Assembly (NCBI GenBank): GCA_965203755.1
Contig: OZ241910.1
Location: 1 to 64,000, forward strand
Direction of reading: 5' to 3'
From: UBA6055 sp965203755
GTDB lineage: Bacteria; Chloroflexota; Anaerolineae; Aggregatilineales; Phototrophicaceae
Length of the DNA stretch: 64,000 nt
Part shown: piece by piece, positions 51,585 to 60,005 of the stretch
Position numbering within the stretch: the stretch's first letter is position 1
Layout of the letters: the number at the start of each line of letters is the position of its first letter
The notes under the pieces: model-generated
What the model saw: the letters and a program-made list of their open reading frames with translations, nothing else
The model's database searches: none
Told to the model about the DNA's origin: nothing
Program-made: the position numbers and the translations under genes

Positions 51585-52928
51585 ATGAATGACTATAATC
51601 ACGCCGCATTAGTGGAACAAGATAAGCGGCAGCTGCATCCGCTGCACCATCCTTCGCTGGCTGACAATCCGGTTATGGTCCATAAAGCCGAGGGAGTCTG
51701 GCTGCATACAACCGACGGCAGGAAAATTCTTGACGGCATGTCGGCCTTGTGGAATGTGAATATCGGCTATGGCAATACTGAACTGCCCCGCGTTGCCTAT
51801 GACCAGATGCTTGACCTGGCTTATACTTCGGGCTTCGCTGGCATGAGCAATCCGGCTTCGGCGATGCTGGCAGGCAAGCTGGCTGGGTTCTTCCGCCCGA
51901 ATATGAACTTCACTCATTTTACCTGCGGCGGTTCCGAAGCCAGCGACACCTCCTTTAAGACCGCCCGCTTTTACTGGCAGCAGCTTGGCAAGACCGACAA
52001 AACCAAAATCATCTCCCGCTTGCATGCCTATCATGGAATCACGATGGCGGCGATGAGCGCCACTGGCATCCCTGCCTATCATGGCATGTTTGGGCCATTG
52101 GTCGAGGGTTTCATCCATATCCCGAATCCAAATCCCTATCGTTATTCCGGTGACATCCGCGAGGGCGAATCAGTGGCGCAGGCAGCGGCGCGGGCTTTGG
52201 AAGAAACCATCATCCGCGAAGGATCCGATACGGTCGCCGCCTTCATCGCTGAACCGATTCAGGGCGCCGGCGGCCTAGTCGTGCCGGCGGACGGTTATTT
52301 TGAGCAGGTGCAAGCCATCTGCAAAAAGTACGAAGTGCTGCTGATTGTGGATGAAGTCATTTGTGGTTTTGGGCGCACCGGCAAATGGTTCGGCAGCGAT
52401 CACTTCGACATTCAGCCGGACATTATGCAGTTCGCCAAAGGCGTGACCAGCGGCTATCTGCCACTCGGCGGCATACAGGTGACGGATGCCATCCGCGATG
52501 TGATTCTGAATGCGCCCGCCGATCAGTCCTGGATGCACGGACATACTTATTCCGGTCATGCGGCCGCCTGTGCGGTTGGCATCGCCAACATTGACATTAT
52601 GGTGCGCGGCAATTTGGTTGCCAACAGCCAAACGATGGGACGGCGTATGCTGACTGGCCTGCAGGGATTGGCAGATGAATTCGCGAATATCGACAATGCG
52701 CGCGGCCTGGGTTTGATGGCCGGCATCGATGTCGTCCACAGCAAGGAAAGCCGCGAAGCCGATGCCAGCCGCGCCGCTGAAATCTGCGCGATGGTCATGG
52801 ATATGGGAATCCGCGCGCGCCCCCTGGGTGGGACGATTGCCTTTTCGCCGCCGCTGTGCATCACCGCCGACGAAATTGACCTGATGATTAATACCGTCGG
52901 CAAGGCGATTGCGAAGGTGTCTTCGTAA
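51585..52928 (+). CDS. Class III PLP-dependent aminotransferase
   Basis: 447 residues of the omega-transaminase family. PLP contacts visible: CGGSEASDTSFK, LIVDEVICGFGRTGKWFG with the conserved Asp, and the Schiff-base Lys in QFAKGVTSGYLPLGG; MHGHTYSGHAAAC follows. Typical donors are beta-alanine, putrescine or taurine-like amines with pyruvate. It precedes the fourth ABC locus by 180 bases with a promoter between, so it is likely a separate unit. Confidence 0.83.
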   Translation: MNDYNHAALVEQDKRQLHPLHHPSLADNPVMVHKAEGVWLHTTDGRKILDGMSALWNVNIGYGNTELPRVAYDQMLDLAYTSGFAGMSNPASAMLAGKLAGFFRPNMNFTHFTCGGSEASDTSFKTARFYWQQLGKTDKTKIISRLHAYHGITMAAMSATGIPAYHGMFGPLVEGFIHIPNPNPYRYSGDIREGESVAQAAARALEETIIREGSDTVAAFIAEPIQGAGGLVVPADGYFEQVQAICKKYEVLLIVDEVICGFGRTGKWFGSDHFDIQPDIMQFAKGVTSGYLPLGGIQVTDAIRDVILNAPADQSWMHGHTYSGHAAACAVGIANIDIMVRGNLVANSQTMGRRMLTGLQGLADEFANIDNARGLGLMAGIDVVHSKESREADASRAAEICAMVMDMGIRARPLGGTIAFSPPLCITADEIDLMINTVGKAIAKVSS

Positions 52929-52950
52929 AGAAGTAATATAATCGCGATGC

Positions 52951-52977
52951 TTGACTTTTGTGTTATCGTGCTATACT
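52951..52977 (+). promoter_or_regulatory. Promoter of the fourth ABC locus
   Basis: TTGACT at 52951-52956 and TATACT at 52972-52977 with a 15-base spacer, slightly short of optimum. It lies 130 bases before the binding-protein start, leaving a long leader with nothing else recognised. Confidence 0.5.
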
Positions 52978-53107
52978 TTAGCCGCTTAACGGCCGTACCG
53001 TATCAGGCTTGTTGGATAATGATAAACAGGAGGCGCTTATCATCAAATTACGGTCAGGCAAATCTCATCCCTATGTATTCGTTAACTTAACCTTATGGAG
53101 AATGACA

Positions 53108-54544
53108 ATGAAAAAGCTCTTCACCGCAGTTCTGCTCGTTGCTTTTATGCTGCTCGCCAGTGTTTCGATGGGCTTGGCGCAAGATGACTTTTGGGATGAA
53201 GCGGCCGCTCCTTATGCTGGCTCGACCATCCGCGGCGTCTCCGAAAGCACGCCGCCGTCCAACTACGTCAAGGATGTCTTGGCGCCGCAGTTCACCGAAC
53301 TTACCGGCATCAACGTCGAGTTTGAAACCACGGCCTGGGATCAAATGTATTCCAAAGCCATCAACGACATGGAAGCCAATACGGGCATTTATGACTTTGT
53401 TTATATCGAGCAGGACATCATCTACTCGTATCTGGCGCAGGATTACCTGGTCAATCTGACTCAATTCGCCGCTGACCATCCAGATTTGGCCTACAGCGAA
53501 TTCAACCCCGATGATTTCACCAGCTTTGCCGATTACTTCATGGATGCCGAATTGGAGAATCTATACGGCGTGCCGATGGAAGCCTTTGTCAAAGTCTACC
53601 TGTACCGCAAAGACCTGTTTGAAGATGCCGACATTCAAGCCGCCTTTGAAGAGCAGTACGGCTATGCGCTGGCGCCAGCCACAACCTTTGACCAGTATCG
53701 CGACAATGCCGAATTCTTTGCCGCCTATGGTGAATCCATGGACATGGATCTGTGGGGCACCACCGTGCAAGGCACGACTGGACATCCGGCATCGACCTAC
53801 GAATTCCTGGAGACGATTGCGCCTTCGTTTGGCCTGTACAACTGGGGCATCAATCTGGAAGCTGGCTCGGCGCAGTCGGCCAATGGCGGCGCGCTTGACG
53901 GTGATGTCGCCGTGGAAGCGTTGACCTTCTGGTTGAGCATGCTGCCCTTCGCGCCGCCCGAATCCACATCAAGCACTTGGGACGAGGTCGCGGCGACCTT
54001 TGCCGCCGGCCGCGCGGCTCAAGGCTGGGTCTATGGTGAAAACGCCGCTTGGATCGCCACCGACGAGACTCGCTCCAACGTTGTCGGCAATGTCGGCGTT
54101 ATGCTGCCGCCCACCGCGCCGGGCGTGATTGAAGCCGCCGAGATGGGCGAAGGTTACATTGGCTACTATGATGGCGGCGCCTTTGGTGTCCCGCACAGTT
54201 CCAATAACAAGGAAGCTGCCTTCCTGTGGCTGCAATTCATCGGCCAGCCCTCGGTCCAGCCGGAATGGGCCGCCGTTGGCGCCCGCATCGTCCACACCGC
54301 AACCTTCGACGATCCTTTGATCGCCGAACAGGATGCCAAGGTTGATGGCTATTATACGCTGCTGGAAGAACAGGGCCCGCTCTTTGCTGGCGCGCCGCCC
54401 TTCCCCTTCCATGCCCAAGTGCGTGAAATCATCGATCCCTTCATCCAACGCGCCATCCTGGGCGAACTAAGCCCGGCCGATGCGCTGTCGCAGGCCGCTG
54501 TCGCTGTCGATGAAGCGCTCGAACGTCTGGGTTACGGCATGTAA
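53108..54544 (+). CDS. ABC transporter substrate-binding protein (Sec signal)
   Basis: 478 residues from ATG 53108, which has GGAG 7 bases upstream; ATG 53102 is too close to it. The signal peptide MKKLFTAVLLVAFMLLASVS is followed by an AQ cleavage region. The mature part shares the sugar-binding-protein pattern with the one at 41267 (VYLYRKDLFEDADIQAAFEEQYGY) and ends in a SPADALSQAAVAVDEAL helix. It is the capture subunit for the permeases downstream. Confidence 0.86.
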   Translation: MKKLFTAVLLVAFMLLASVSMGLAQDDFWDEAAAPYAGSTIRGVSESTPPSNYVKDVLAPQFTELTGINVEFETTAWDQMYSKAINDMEANTGIYDFVYIEQDIIYSYLAQDYLVNLTQFAADHPDLAYSEFNPDDFTSFADYFMDAELENLYGVPMEAFVKVYLYRKDLFEDADIQAAFEEQYGYALAPATTFDQYRDNAEFFAAYGESMDMDLWGTTVQGTTGHPASTYEFLETIAPSFGLYNWGINLEAGSAQSANGGALDGDVAVEALTFWLSMLPFAPPESTSSTWDEVAATFAAGRAAQGWVYGENAAWIATDETRSNVVGNVGVMLPPTAPGVIEAAEMGEGYIGYYDGGAFGVPHSSNNKEAAFLWLQFIGQPSVQPEWAAVGARIVHTATFDDPLIAEQDAKVDGYYTLLEEQGPLFAGAPPFPFHAQVREIIDPFIQRAILGELSPADALSQAAVAVDEALERLGYGM

Positions 54545-54563
54545 GCTGTGCCTCGCTAATCAG

Positions 54564-54592
54564 TCAGGGTGGCGCGCTCTGCGTCATCCTGA
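54564..54592 (+). terminator. Intercistronic hairpin with T-run after the binding-protein gene
   Basis: TCAGGGTGGCG pairs with CGTCATCCTGA (11 bp, two G-U) around a 7-base loop and is followed by TTTTCT. It is the best terminator-like hairpin of the four ABC loci; partial read-through would lower permease expression relative to the binding protein. Confidence 0.65.
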
Positions 54593-54619
54593 TTTTCTCT
54601 ACACACAAGGGCCGCGAAT

Positions 54620-55492
54620 ATGCGAAATCCGCGAACAGGCTGGCTGCTGCTGAGTCCAACCCTGCTCATCTTATTCATATTCGGCTTTATCCCCTTCTTA
54701 TATGTGCTGTTTGTCGGCTTCAACGAATGGAATATCTTTGCGGCCGACGACGGCTTAAAATTTGCCGGTCTCGACAATTATCGGCGGCTGGTGTTTGATG
54801 AAAATTTTCTGACGTCAATCAGCCTCACCCTGCAATTCGCTGTCTTCGCCATCCTAACCGAACTCGTGCTCGGCTTTCTGCTGGCGCAGCTGCTCACGCG
54901 GGATTTCCGCGGCAAGTCCCTTTTTCGGATTATTCATACCCTGCCGCTCATGGTGGCGCCGATTGCCGTCGGGGCGATTTGGCGCTTGCTGGTCATCCCT
55001 GGTTTGGGGCCGGTGCCGTTTTACCTTGACCGCTGGTTTGACATCACCTACCAAATCGGCTCTTTCCCCGACCAGGCCTTGCTGACCTCAATTATCATGG
55101 ATGTCTGGCACTGGACGCCCTTTGTAACCTTGACCATGCTGGCCGGCTTGTCGGCAATCCCCAAAGAACCGATTGAACAGGCCAAAGTCGACGGCGCCAA
55201 TCGACTTCAGGTCTTCTGGTATGTGACCCTGCCCTATCTGCGCCCAGTGCTGCTGACGACGGTCTTCATCCGCATCATGGACGCGGCGCGGACTGTCGAT
55301 GAAGTCTGGATGCTGGCCGGCGGCGGCCCAGGAACGCGCTTCACCGGCATCTACATCTTGCGAGTCGTCTTCTCGCAAACCGACTATGGTTATGGCTCGT
55401 CCCTGTCCATCATCACCTTGTACCTAACCATCGTCTTGTGCTGGCTGCTGTTCATTGGCATTTCAGGACGGCGCAAAGGAGACCCTGAATGA
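54620..55492 (+). CDS. Carbohydrate ABC transporter permease (MalF-like)
   Basis: 290 residues with six membrane segments. KFAGLDNYRRLV is the usual first-loop motif and the EAA loop is EPIEQAKVDGANRLQVFWYV. It overlaps the next permease gene by four bases (ATGA), so the two subunits are made together. Confidence 0.88.
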   Translation: MRNPRTGWLLLSPTLLILFIFGFIPFLYVLFVGFNEWNIFAADDGLKFAGLDNYRRLVFDENFLTSISLTLQFAVFAILTELVLGFLLAQLLTRDFRGKSLFRIIHTLPLMVAPIAVGAIWRLLVIPGLGPVPFYLDRWFDITYQIGSFPDQALLTSIIMDVWHWTPFVTLTMLAGLSAIPKEPIEQAKVDGANRLQVFWYVTLPYLRPVLLTTVFIRIMDAARTVDEVWMLAGGGPGTRFTGIYILRVVFSQTDYGYGSSLSIITLYLTIVLCWLLFIGISGRRKGDPE

Positions 55493-56343
55493 CCGGCTCG
55501 TCAAGGCGGCGCTTGTTGCGGCCCACCCTCACCTATGCCGTCTGGATAGTGGTAACATTGATAACCCTGCTGCCGATTTGGTGGATGTTTGTGGTGTCAT
55601 GGCGCAGCCGCGTTGAACTCTTCGGACGACCCTCCTTTGGCATCAAGACCTTTTTTACCCAGAATTACACCCATGTGCTGACAGATGCCACCTTCCAAGG
55701 CTATATGGTCAATTCACTGGTGATTTCGACCAGCAACGCGGTTTTGGTGATCGCGCTGGCTCTGCTGGCGACCTACTCGCTTTCGCGCTATAAACTGGTC
55801 GGCAGGGACAATATCTTCTTCTGGCTCATCACCAATCGAATGGCGCCGCCAGCCGCCTTCCTGCTGCCCCTCTTTATCATGTTCACCAAAACCTTTCGCA
55901 TCGGAAACTGGACGCTGTATGATACGCAGATCGGTCTAATCCTGCTCTATTGCGTGTTTAATCTGCCCTTCGCCATCTGGCTGCTCAAGGGCGTCGTGGA
56001 CGGCATTCCAATTGAATTGGACGACGCGGCGATGATCGACGGCGCCGGTCTCTGGGGGGTATTGCGCCATGTTATCATCCCCCTGTCAGCGCCAGGACTG
56101 GCCGTCACCGGCATCCTAAGTTGGATTTTCGCCTGGAATGAATACCTCTTCGCCGCCAATCTGACCAGCGTTGAAGCCCGCACTATCACGACTGGGCTGG
56201 CAGAGTTTGTCACCGTCACCGGCACAAACTGGGGCGAGATGGCGGCTTTGGCGATGATTACCCTGATCCCATCGGCCTTCATCGTGATTTTTGCCCAGCG
56301 CTACATCGTCATGGGGCTTACCTTTGGCGCGGTAAAGGAATAG
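55489..56343 (+). CDS. Carbohydrate ABC transporter permease (MalG-like)
   Basis: 284 residues with six membrane segments. The EAA loop is ELDDAAMIDGAGLWGVLRHV, followed by FAWNEYLFAANL; the C-terminus is VMGLTFGAVKE. It partners the MalF-like subunit. A tiny membrane-protein gene begins 4 bases after its stop. Confidence 0.88.
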   Translation: MTGSSRRRLLRPTLTYAVWIVVTLITLLPIWWMFVVSWRSRVELFGRPSFGIKTFFTQNYTHVLTDATFQGYMVNSLVISTSNAVLVIALALLATYSLSRYKLVGRDNIFFWLITNRMAPPAAFLLPLFIMFTKTFRIGNWTLYDTQIGLILLYCVFNLPFAIWLLKGVVDGIPIELDDAAMIDGAGLWGVLRHVIIPLSAPGLAVTGILSWIFAWNEYLFAANLTSVEARTITTGLAEFVTVTGTNWGEMAALAMITLIPSAFIVIFAQRYIVMGLTFGAVKE

Positions 56344-56347
56344 TGCA

Positions 56348-56551
56348 ATGCCCCAACAACCCGCGCCTCCCAAAAAATCCGATGGATTCCTCCCCTTTCA
56401 TACCAACCTCTTCGACCGCGTTTTTATTGGCATTGTGATTTTGATAGGCATCCACCTCCTTTGGCTGCGCTTTATGGAACATATCCTGCCCATCGGCATC
56501 GCCACCCTCATTTCCCTGGCCATCGCCTTTATCGTCATCCGCCGCGGGTGA
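56348..56551 (+). CDS. Small two-helix membrane protein, 67 aa
   Basis: A proline-rich start (MPQQPAPPKKSDG) is followed by hydrophobic segments near 24-40 and 46-63 and an Arg-Arg-Gly end. AAAGGAATAG precedes the ATG. Such short integral proteins are often seen after sugar permeases in this type of operon, with unknown role. It is placed between transport and catabolic genes of the fourth ABC locus. Confidence 0.65.
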   Translation: MPQQPAPPKKSDGFLPFHTNLFDRVFIGIVILIGIHLLWLRFMEHILPIGIATLISLAIAFIVIRRG

Positions 56552-56632
56552 TGCCGTCCAGAGCTTGGGCTGATAACCGCGCCAGAGGATAATAACCATC
56601 CGAATGACCCCTGCTGAAATAAGGAGACAGCC

Positions 56633-57442
56633 ATGAATGGAAAACAGTTAATCAAAGCGCTGCGGGCTGGCGAACGGGTCTATGGCACAGCCATTTACTC
56701 GCCCTCGCCCATCTGGCCGCGCATCGTCAAAAACCTCGATCTGGATATGGTGTTCATCGACACCGAACATACCCCCCATGACCGCCATACCGTGTCCTGG
56801 CTCTGTCAGACTTTCAGCAGCCTCAACCTGGCGCCAGTTGTCCGTATCCCCTCACCCAATCCCTATCAGGCGCAGATGGCGCTGGATGGCGGCGCCAGTG
56901 GCATCATCGCCCCTTATGTCGAATCGGTGGAACAGGTCAAGGCCTTGGGCGGTGCCGTCAAGCTGGGCCCGCTAAAAGGCGATAAACTGCAAGCGGTTCT
57001 GAATGGCGAAATTGAACTGGAGCCGCCTCTGACCGATTATCTGGCGCGCCGCAATGCCCATAAAGCCCTGTTCATCAATATCGAAAGCCGCCCAGCCCTT
57101 GAACGTCTTGATGAACTCCTGGCCCTGCCTTATGTGGACGCCGCGCTGGTCGGGCCGCATGACCTGTCTTGTAGCCTAGGCCTGCCCGAACAGTACGATC
57201 ACCCCGACTTTGACGCCGCCATCCGCCGCATTATCGCCACATCGCGTCGCCATCGCGTCGGCGTCGGCATCCACCATAATTTCACCCATCACGAAATCGC
57301 CTGGATCCAAGCCGGCGCCAATCTAGTCATGCACAGTTCCGATATTTCTGCCTTTAACCGCGCCCTGACAGCCGAATTCAAGATGATACGGGAAGCCACC
57401 AACGATATCGGCGACATCAAAGACGAAGATGTCCATTTCTAA
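56633..57442 (+). CDS. HpcH/HpaI-family aldolase
   Basis: 269 residues of the class II, metal-dependent 2-oxo-acid aldolase family (TIM barrel). Motifs: FIDTEHTPHDRH (conserved Glu-His), APYVESVEQ with a metal-binding Glu region, FINIESRPALERLDE and VGPHDLSCSLG. It would split a 4-hydroxy-2-oxo acid into pyruvate and an aldehyde. With the neighbouring 2-hydroxyacid dehydrogenase it suggests a sugar-acid route fed by the ABC system upstream. Confidence 0.8.
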   Translation: MNGKQLIKALRAGERVYGTAIYSPSPIWPRIVKNLDLDMVFIDTEHTPHDRHTVSWLCQTFSSLNLAPVVRIPSPNPYQAQMALDGGASGIIAPYVESVEQVKALGGAVKLGPLKGDKLQAVLNGEIELEPPLTDYLARRNAHKALFINIESRPALERLDELLALPYVDAALVGPHDLSCSLGLPEQYDHPDFDAAIRRIIATSRRHRVGVGIHHNFTHHEIAWIQAGANLVMHSSDISAFNRALTAEFKMIREATNDIGDIKDEDVHF

Positions 57443-57477
57443 ATCCATCTATCCAAAATCCAACAGAGGACGACGCC

Positions 57478-58494
57478 ATGATGTATAAGATATGGTTTGA
57501 AGGCAATGTGTCGGCGCAATACCGACATCTGTTTGAGGCAGTTGCGGCGGGGATTGGCCCCGGCGGCCGGGCTGAAATTGATCCATTCCATCAGCTTGAG
57601 ATGGCGGATGCGGTCATGGCTGGCGGCCGAGCTTATGATGCGGCGGTGATGGACCGCGCCGCCCGCCTGCTTATTATCGCCCGCACCGGCATTGGCTACG
57701 ACAAAGTGGATATCGCCGCCGCCACTGCCCGCAGCATCGCCGTGGTCAATGCGCCCGATGCCCCGACTGTCTCCACAGCTGAACAGGCGATTGCGCTGAT
57801 GATGACGGTGGCGCGCAGCATCAAGCGGGTCGAGAATGAACTGGGGCGAATGTTAAACAGCGGCGTCCCAAAAAACATCGGGGGCGAATATGTCGCCCTG
57901 GAGATGAGCGGAAAACAGCTTGGCTTGGTCGGCCTGGGGCGGATTGGCGGCCATGTCGCCGGCATTGCCAAGGCAATCGGGATGAAAGTCGCCGGCTATG
58001 ACCCTTATATCGGCGCCGAACGCGCCAATCGCCTCGGCGTTGAACAGGTCTCGTCGCTGGAAGATTTGCTGGGCATGTCCGATATCGTCTCCTTGCATTT
58101 GCCACTCAACCCGGAAACGCATAAGGTGATGAATGCTGAACGTTTTGCACAGATGAAAGCCGGCGCCATTTTTATCAATGTGTCCCGTGGCGGTCACGTT
58201 GATGAAGCCGCCTTGGCCGCCGCGCTTGACCGCGGGCATTTATTTGGCGCCGGCCTGGATGTAACCGACCCCGAACCGCCGCTAGCCGGCAGCCCTTTGC
58301 TGAATCGCGACAATGTGGTCATCACGCCGCACATCGCCAGCGCAACTGTGGTCGGCAGACGGCGTTTGTTTGTCCATGCCATCGAGCAGGTATTGCAGAC
58401 TTTGCGCGGTGAACGGCCGCCGCATTTGATTAACCCTGAAGTCTGGGACAAGGTTAGAGCGCGTTGGGAAGCCAGCCGCCAGGGAGATCAATGA
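57478..58494 (+). CDS. D-isomer-specific 2-hydroxyacid dehydrogenase
   Basis: 338 residues of the phosphoglycerate dehydrogenase-like family. NAD motif GLVGLGRIGGHVA (about 145-157) and catalytic residues in NVSRGGHVDEAAL (Arg region), DVTDPEPP (Glu) and ITPHIASAT (His). It reduces a 2-oxo acid or oxidises the matching D-2-hydroxy acid with NAD. It sits between the aldolase and cupin genes. Confidence 0.85.
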   Translation: MMYKIWFEGNVSAQYRHLFEAVAAGIGPGGRAEIDPFHQLEMADAVMAGGRAYDAAVMDRAARLLIIARTGIGYDKVDIAAATARSIAVVNAPDAPTVSTAEQAIALMMTVARSIKRVENELGRMLNSGVPKNIGGEYVALEMSGKQLGLVGLGRIGGHVAGIAKAIGMKVAGYDPYIGAERANRLGVEQVSSLEDLLGMSDIVSLHLPLNPETHKVMNAERFAQMKAGAIFINVSRGGHVDEAALAAALDRGHLFGAGLDVTDPEPPLAGSPLLNRDNVVITPHIASATVVGRRRLFVHAIEQVLQTLRGERPPHLINPEVWDKVRARWEASRQGDQ

Positions 58495-58503
58495 GGATGA
58501 ACT

Positions 58504-58902
58504 GTGGCAGCATTTGAAAGCAGCCGAATCGCAGATGATTATGATCTGCTGGCGCCTGACGGCTCCGAAATCCGACTCTTGCACAGCACGTCCAGCGCGA
58601 GCGTGGTTCATTGCAGCTTGTCGGCCGCTGCGGTTTCGCTGCCGGTGCGGCATCGCACTGTGTCGGAAATCTGGTATTTTCTGGCCGGGCGCGGGCAAGT
58701 TTGGCGGCTGCAAGCCAAGCGGGAAGAAGTGCTTGAGGTTCAAGCGGGCATCAGCCTGACGATTCCACTGGGGACCAGTTTTCAGTTCCGCAATACTGGC
58801 GATGCCGCGTTGGAGTTTATCATCGTAACCATGCCGCCTTGGCCCGGCGCTGACGAGGCGATTTTGCTGGATGCCGGGAAGTGGGGATTGGGCGTAAAAT
58901 GA
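58504..58902 (+). CDS. Single-domain cupin protein
   Basis: 132 residues from a GTG start, with GAGG about 8 bases upstream. A cupin beta-barrel pattern is seen: VRHRTVSEIWYFLAGRGQVW (His...Glu of motif 1) and ISLTIPLGTSFQFRNTGD (motif 2). Such proteins act as sugar isomerases, epimerases or sensors. It is the last gene of the fourth ABC locus. Confidence 0.72.
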   Translation: MAAFESSRIADDYDLLAPDGSEIRLLHSTSSASVVHCSLSAAAVSLPVRHRTVSEIWYFLAGRGQVWRLQAKREEVLEVQAGISLTIPLGTSFQFRNTGDAALEFIIVTMPPWPGADEAILLDAGKWGLGVK

Positions 58903-58916
58903 AACAGCAGATCGCG

Positions 58917-59114
58917 CTATTGCCTTATGGCCTTTTTGATGGTTCGCAAGGATATGCCAGATTCGCCTTCTGTAATCATTCCAAAGGAAGGCTCTGGTTT
59001 TGGCTCAGCAGTTTGAGGCGCAGGCACTGTGTTTTCGCTGTCTGTTGCATTGGTTTGATTATCTGCTGACACTTGAGATTGATTTTCGCTTTGATTTTGA
59101 ACTTGTTCTGACAT
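58917..59114 (-). CDS. Q/N/S/P-rich small protein, 65 aa (copy 1)
   Basis: From ATG 59114 (GAGG upstream) it begins MSEQVQNQSENQSQVS, is low-complexity through the middle, and has the block AEPKPEPSFG before a more regular C-terminus (SLRTIKKAIRQ). A paralogue lies at 59759-59941 in the same direction. No signal peptide or helix before the C-terminus is visible. Its start is only 21 bases from the divergent membrane-protein start, so the two messages must overlap at their 5' ends. Confidence 0.55.
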   Translation of the reverse strand: MSEQVQNQSENQSQVSADNQTNATDSENTVPAPQTAEPKPEPSFGMITEGESGISLRTIKKAIRQ

Positions 59115-59135
59115 TATAGCCTCTACAGGAAACTC

Positions 59136-59690
59136 ATGAGTGAACAAAAGACACAACTAACTTATCAACAACAAGGTGTGATTGAACTACTAAAAGCGCA
59201 TGTTCAATCGCAAAGAGATGCCATCCAGGCTATAGAAAATAAAGCACAGCAAAATTTTATCATTATTAACATTATAGTTGCGATTATAGCGACGTTCAAC
59301 CTTGGATTAGGAGAAACAAACTCAATACACCAAATCATCAATGAACGTCCGCTTCTCATTGTCATTTTTCTTGTATCTGCACTTATAGCGTTTTTATCAA
59401 TTCGTACTTTAACAGTTAGAAAACATGCAACATATCCGATGGATCCTTCATATAAAAATGCTAAAGAATGGTCAAACAGCGATCTTGAGCATTATTATGA
59501 TATTTTGGTCAGATCATATCTGAATATCTATGATCACAATAAAGAAATTGTCGACTCCAAAGGGGTTATGGTGAAATCTGCTCATAGATTGTTGGCTATG
59601 GTTATTGTGTTGATTTGTTTGGAAGTATCAGGGTTATTGACTCTGTTGCCTAGCTGGATTGAAACCATATTCAATCAGCTTCAGCGTTGA
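59136..59690 (+). CDS. Three-helix membrane protein in an AT-rich islet, 184 aa
   Basis: Topology: an N-terminal amphipathic helix (about 10-38), membrane segments near 41-57 and 72-88, a soluble polar section (95-150) and a third segment (152-170). The two close helices after a helix resemble SLATT/PycTM-like membrane effectors of nucleotide-signalled defence, but there is no partner nucleotide cyclase nearby, so this is only a structural likeness. The DNA is distinctly AT-richer than its neighbours, suggesting transfer. Confidence 0.6.
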   Translation: MSEQKTQLTYQQQGVIELLKAHVQSQRDAIQAIENKAQQNFIIINIIVAIIATFNLGLGETNSIHQIINERPLLIVIFLVSALIAFLSIRTLTVRKHATYPMDPSYKNAKEWSNSDLEHYYDILVRSYLNIYDHNKEIVDSKGVMVKSAHRLLAMVIVLICLEVSGLLTLLPSWIETIFNQLQR

Positions 59691-59708
59691 GGATATTAGA
59701 ATATGAGT

Positions 59709-59734
59709 AAAGGAGATGGTATGTTATCTCCTTT
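59709..59734 (+). terminator. Hairpin terminator of the islet membrane-protein gene
   Basis: AAAGGAGAT and ATCTCCTTT form a perfect 9-bp stem with an 8-base loop, 18 bases after the stop codon. The following bases are AT-rich. Being symmetrical, it could serve both converging genes. Confidence 0.6.
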
Positions 59735-59758
59735 AATTATTCCGATTCATTGCTTTCG

Positions 59759-59941
59759 TCAACAGTTTGGGGGGGATTTTCTAGGAGCGCTTCTCAAGTA
59801 GCTTCCATAGGAAGGCTCTGGTTTTGGCTTTGGTTCAGCAACTTGAGGTTTCGGTGCCGTATTTTCATTGCTCGTATCGGTTTGGCTATTTGATGATACT
59901 TGGGATTGATTCTCGCTTTGATTTTGATCTTTGTCGGGCAT
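59759..59941 (-). CDS. Q/N/S/P-rich small protein, 60 aa (copy 2)
   Basis: From ATG 59941 (GGAG upstream) it reads MPDKDQNQSENQSQVS, then a Thr/Asn/Glu-rich run and PKPKPEPSYG. After a run of seven C (minus strand), the frame ends quickly with a Cys. One more C would instead give KLLTKAMNRNN, closer to the IKKAIRQ end of copy 1, so the C-terminus may be frameshifted or phase-variable. Together with copy 1 it brackets the membrane protein. Confidence 0.5.
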   Translation of the reverse strand: MPDKDQNQSENQSQVSSNSQTDTSNENTAPKPQVAEPKPKPEPSYGSYLRSAPRKSPPNC

Positions 59942-60005
59942 GATTATCTCCAAAAGCAGCTATTTGGCTTGTTAAGATGAAAAGCGTTCTTGGCGGCTAA
60001 AAAAC

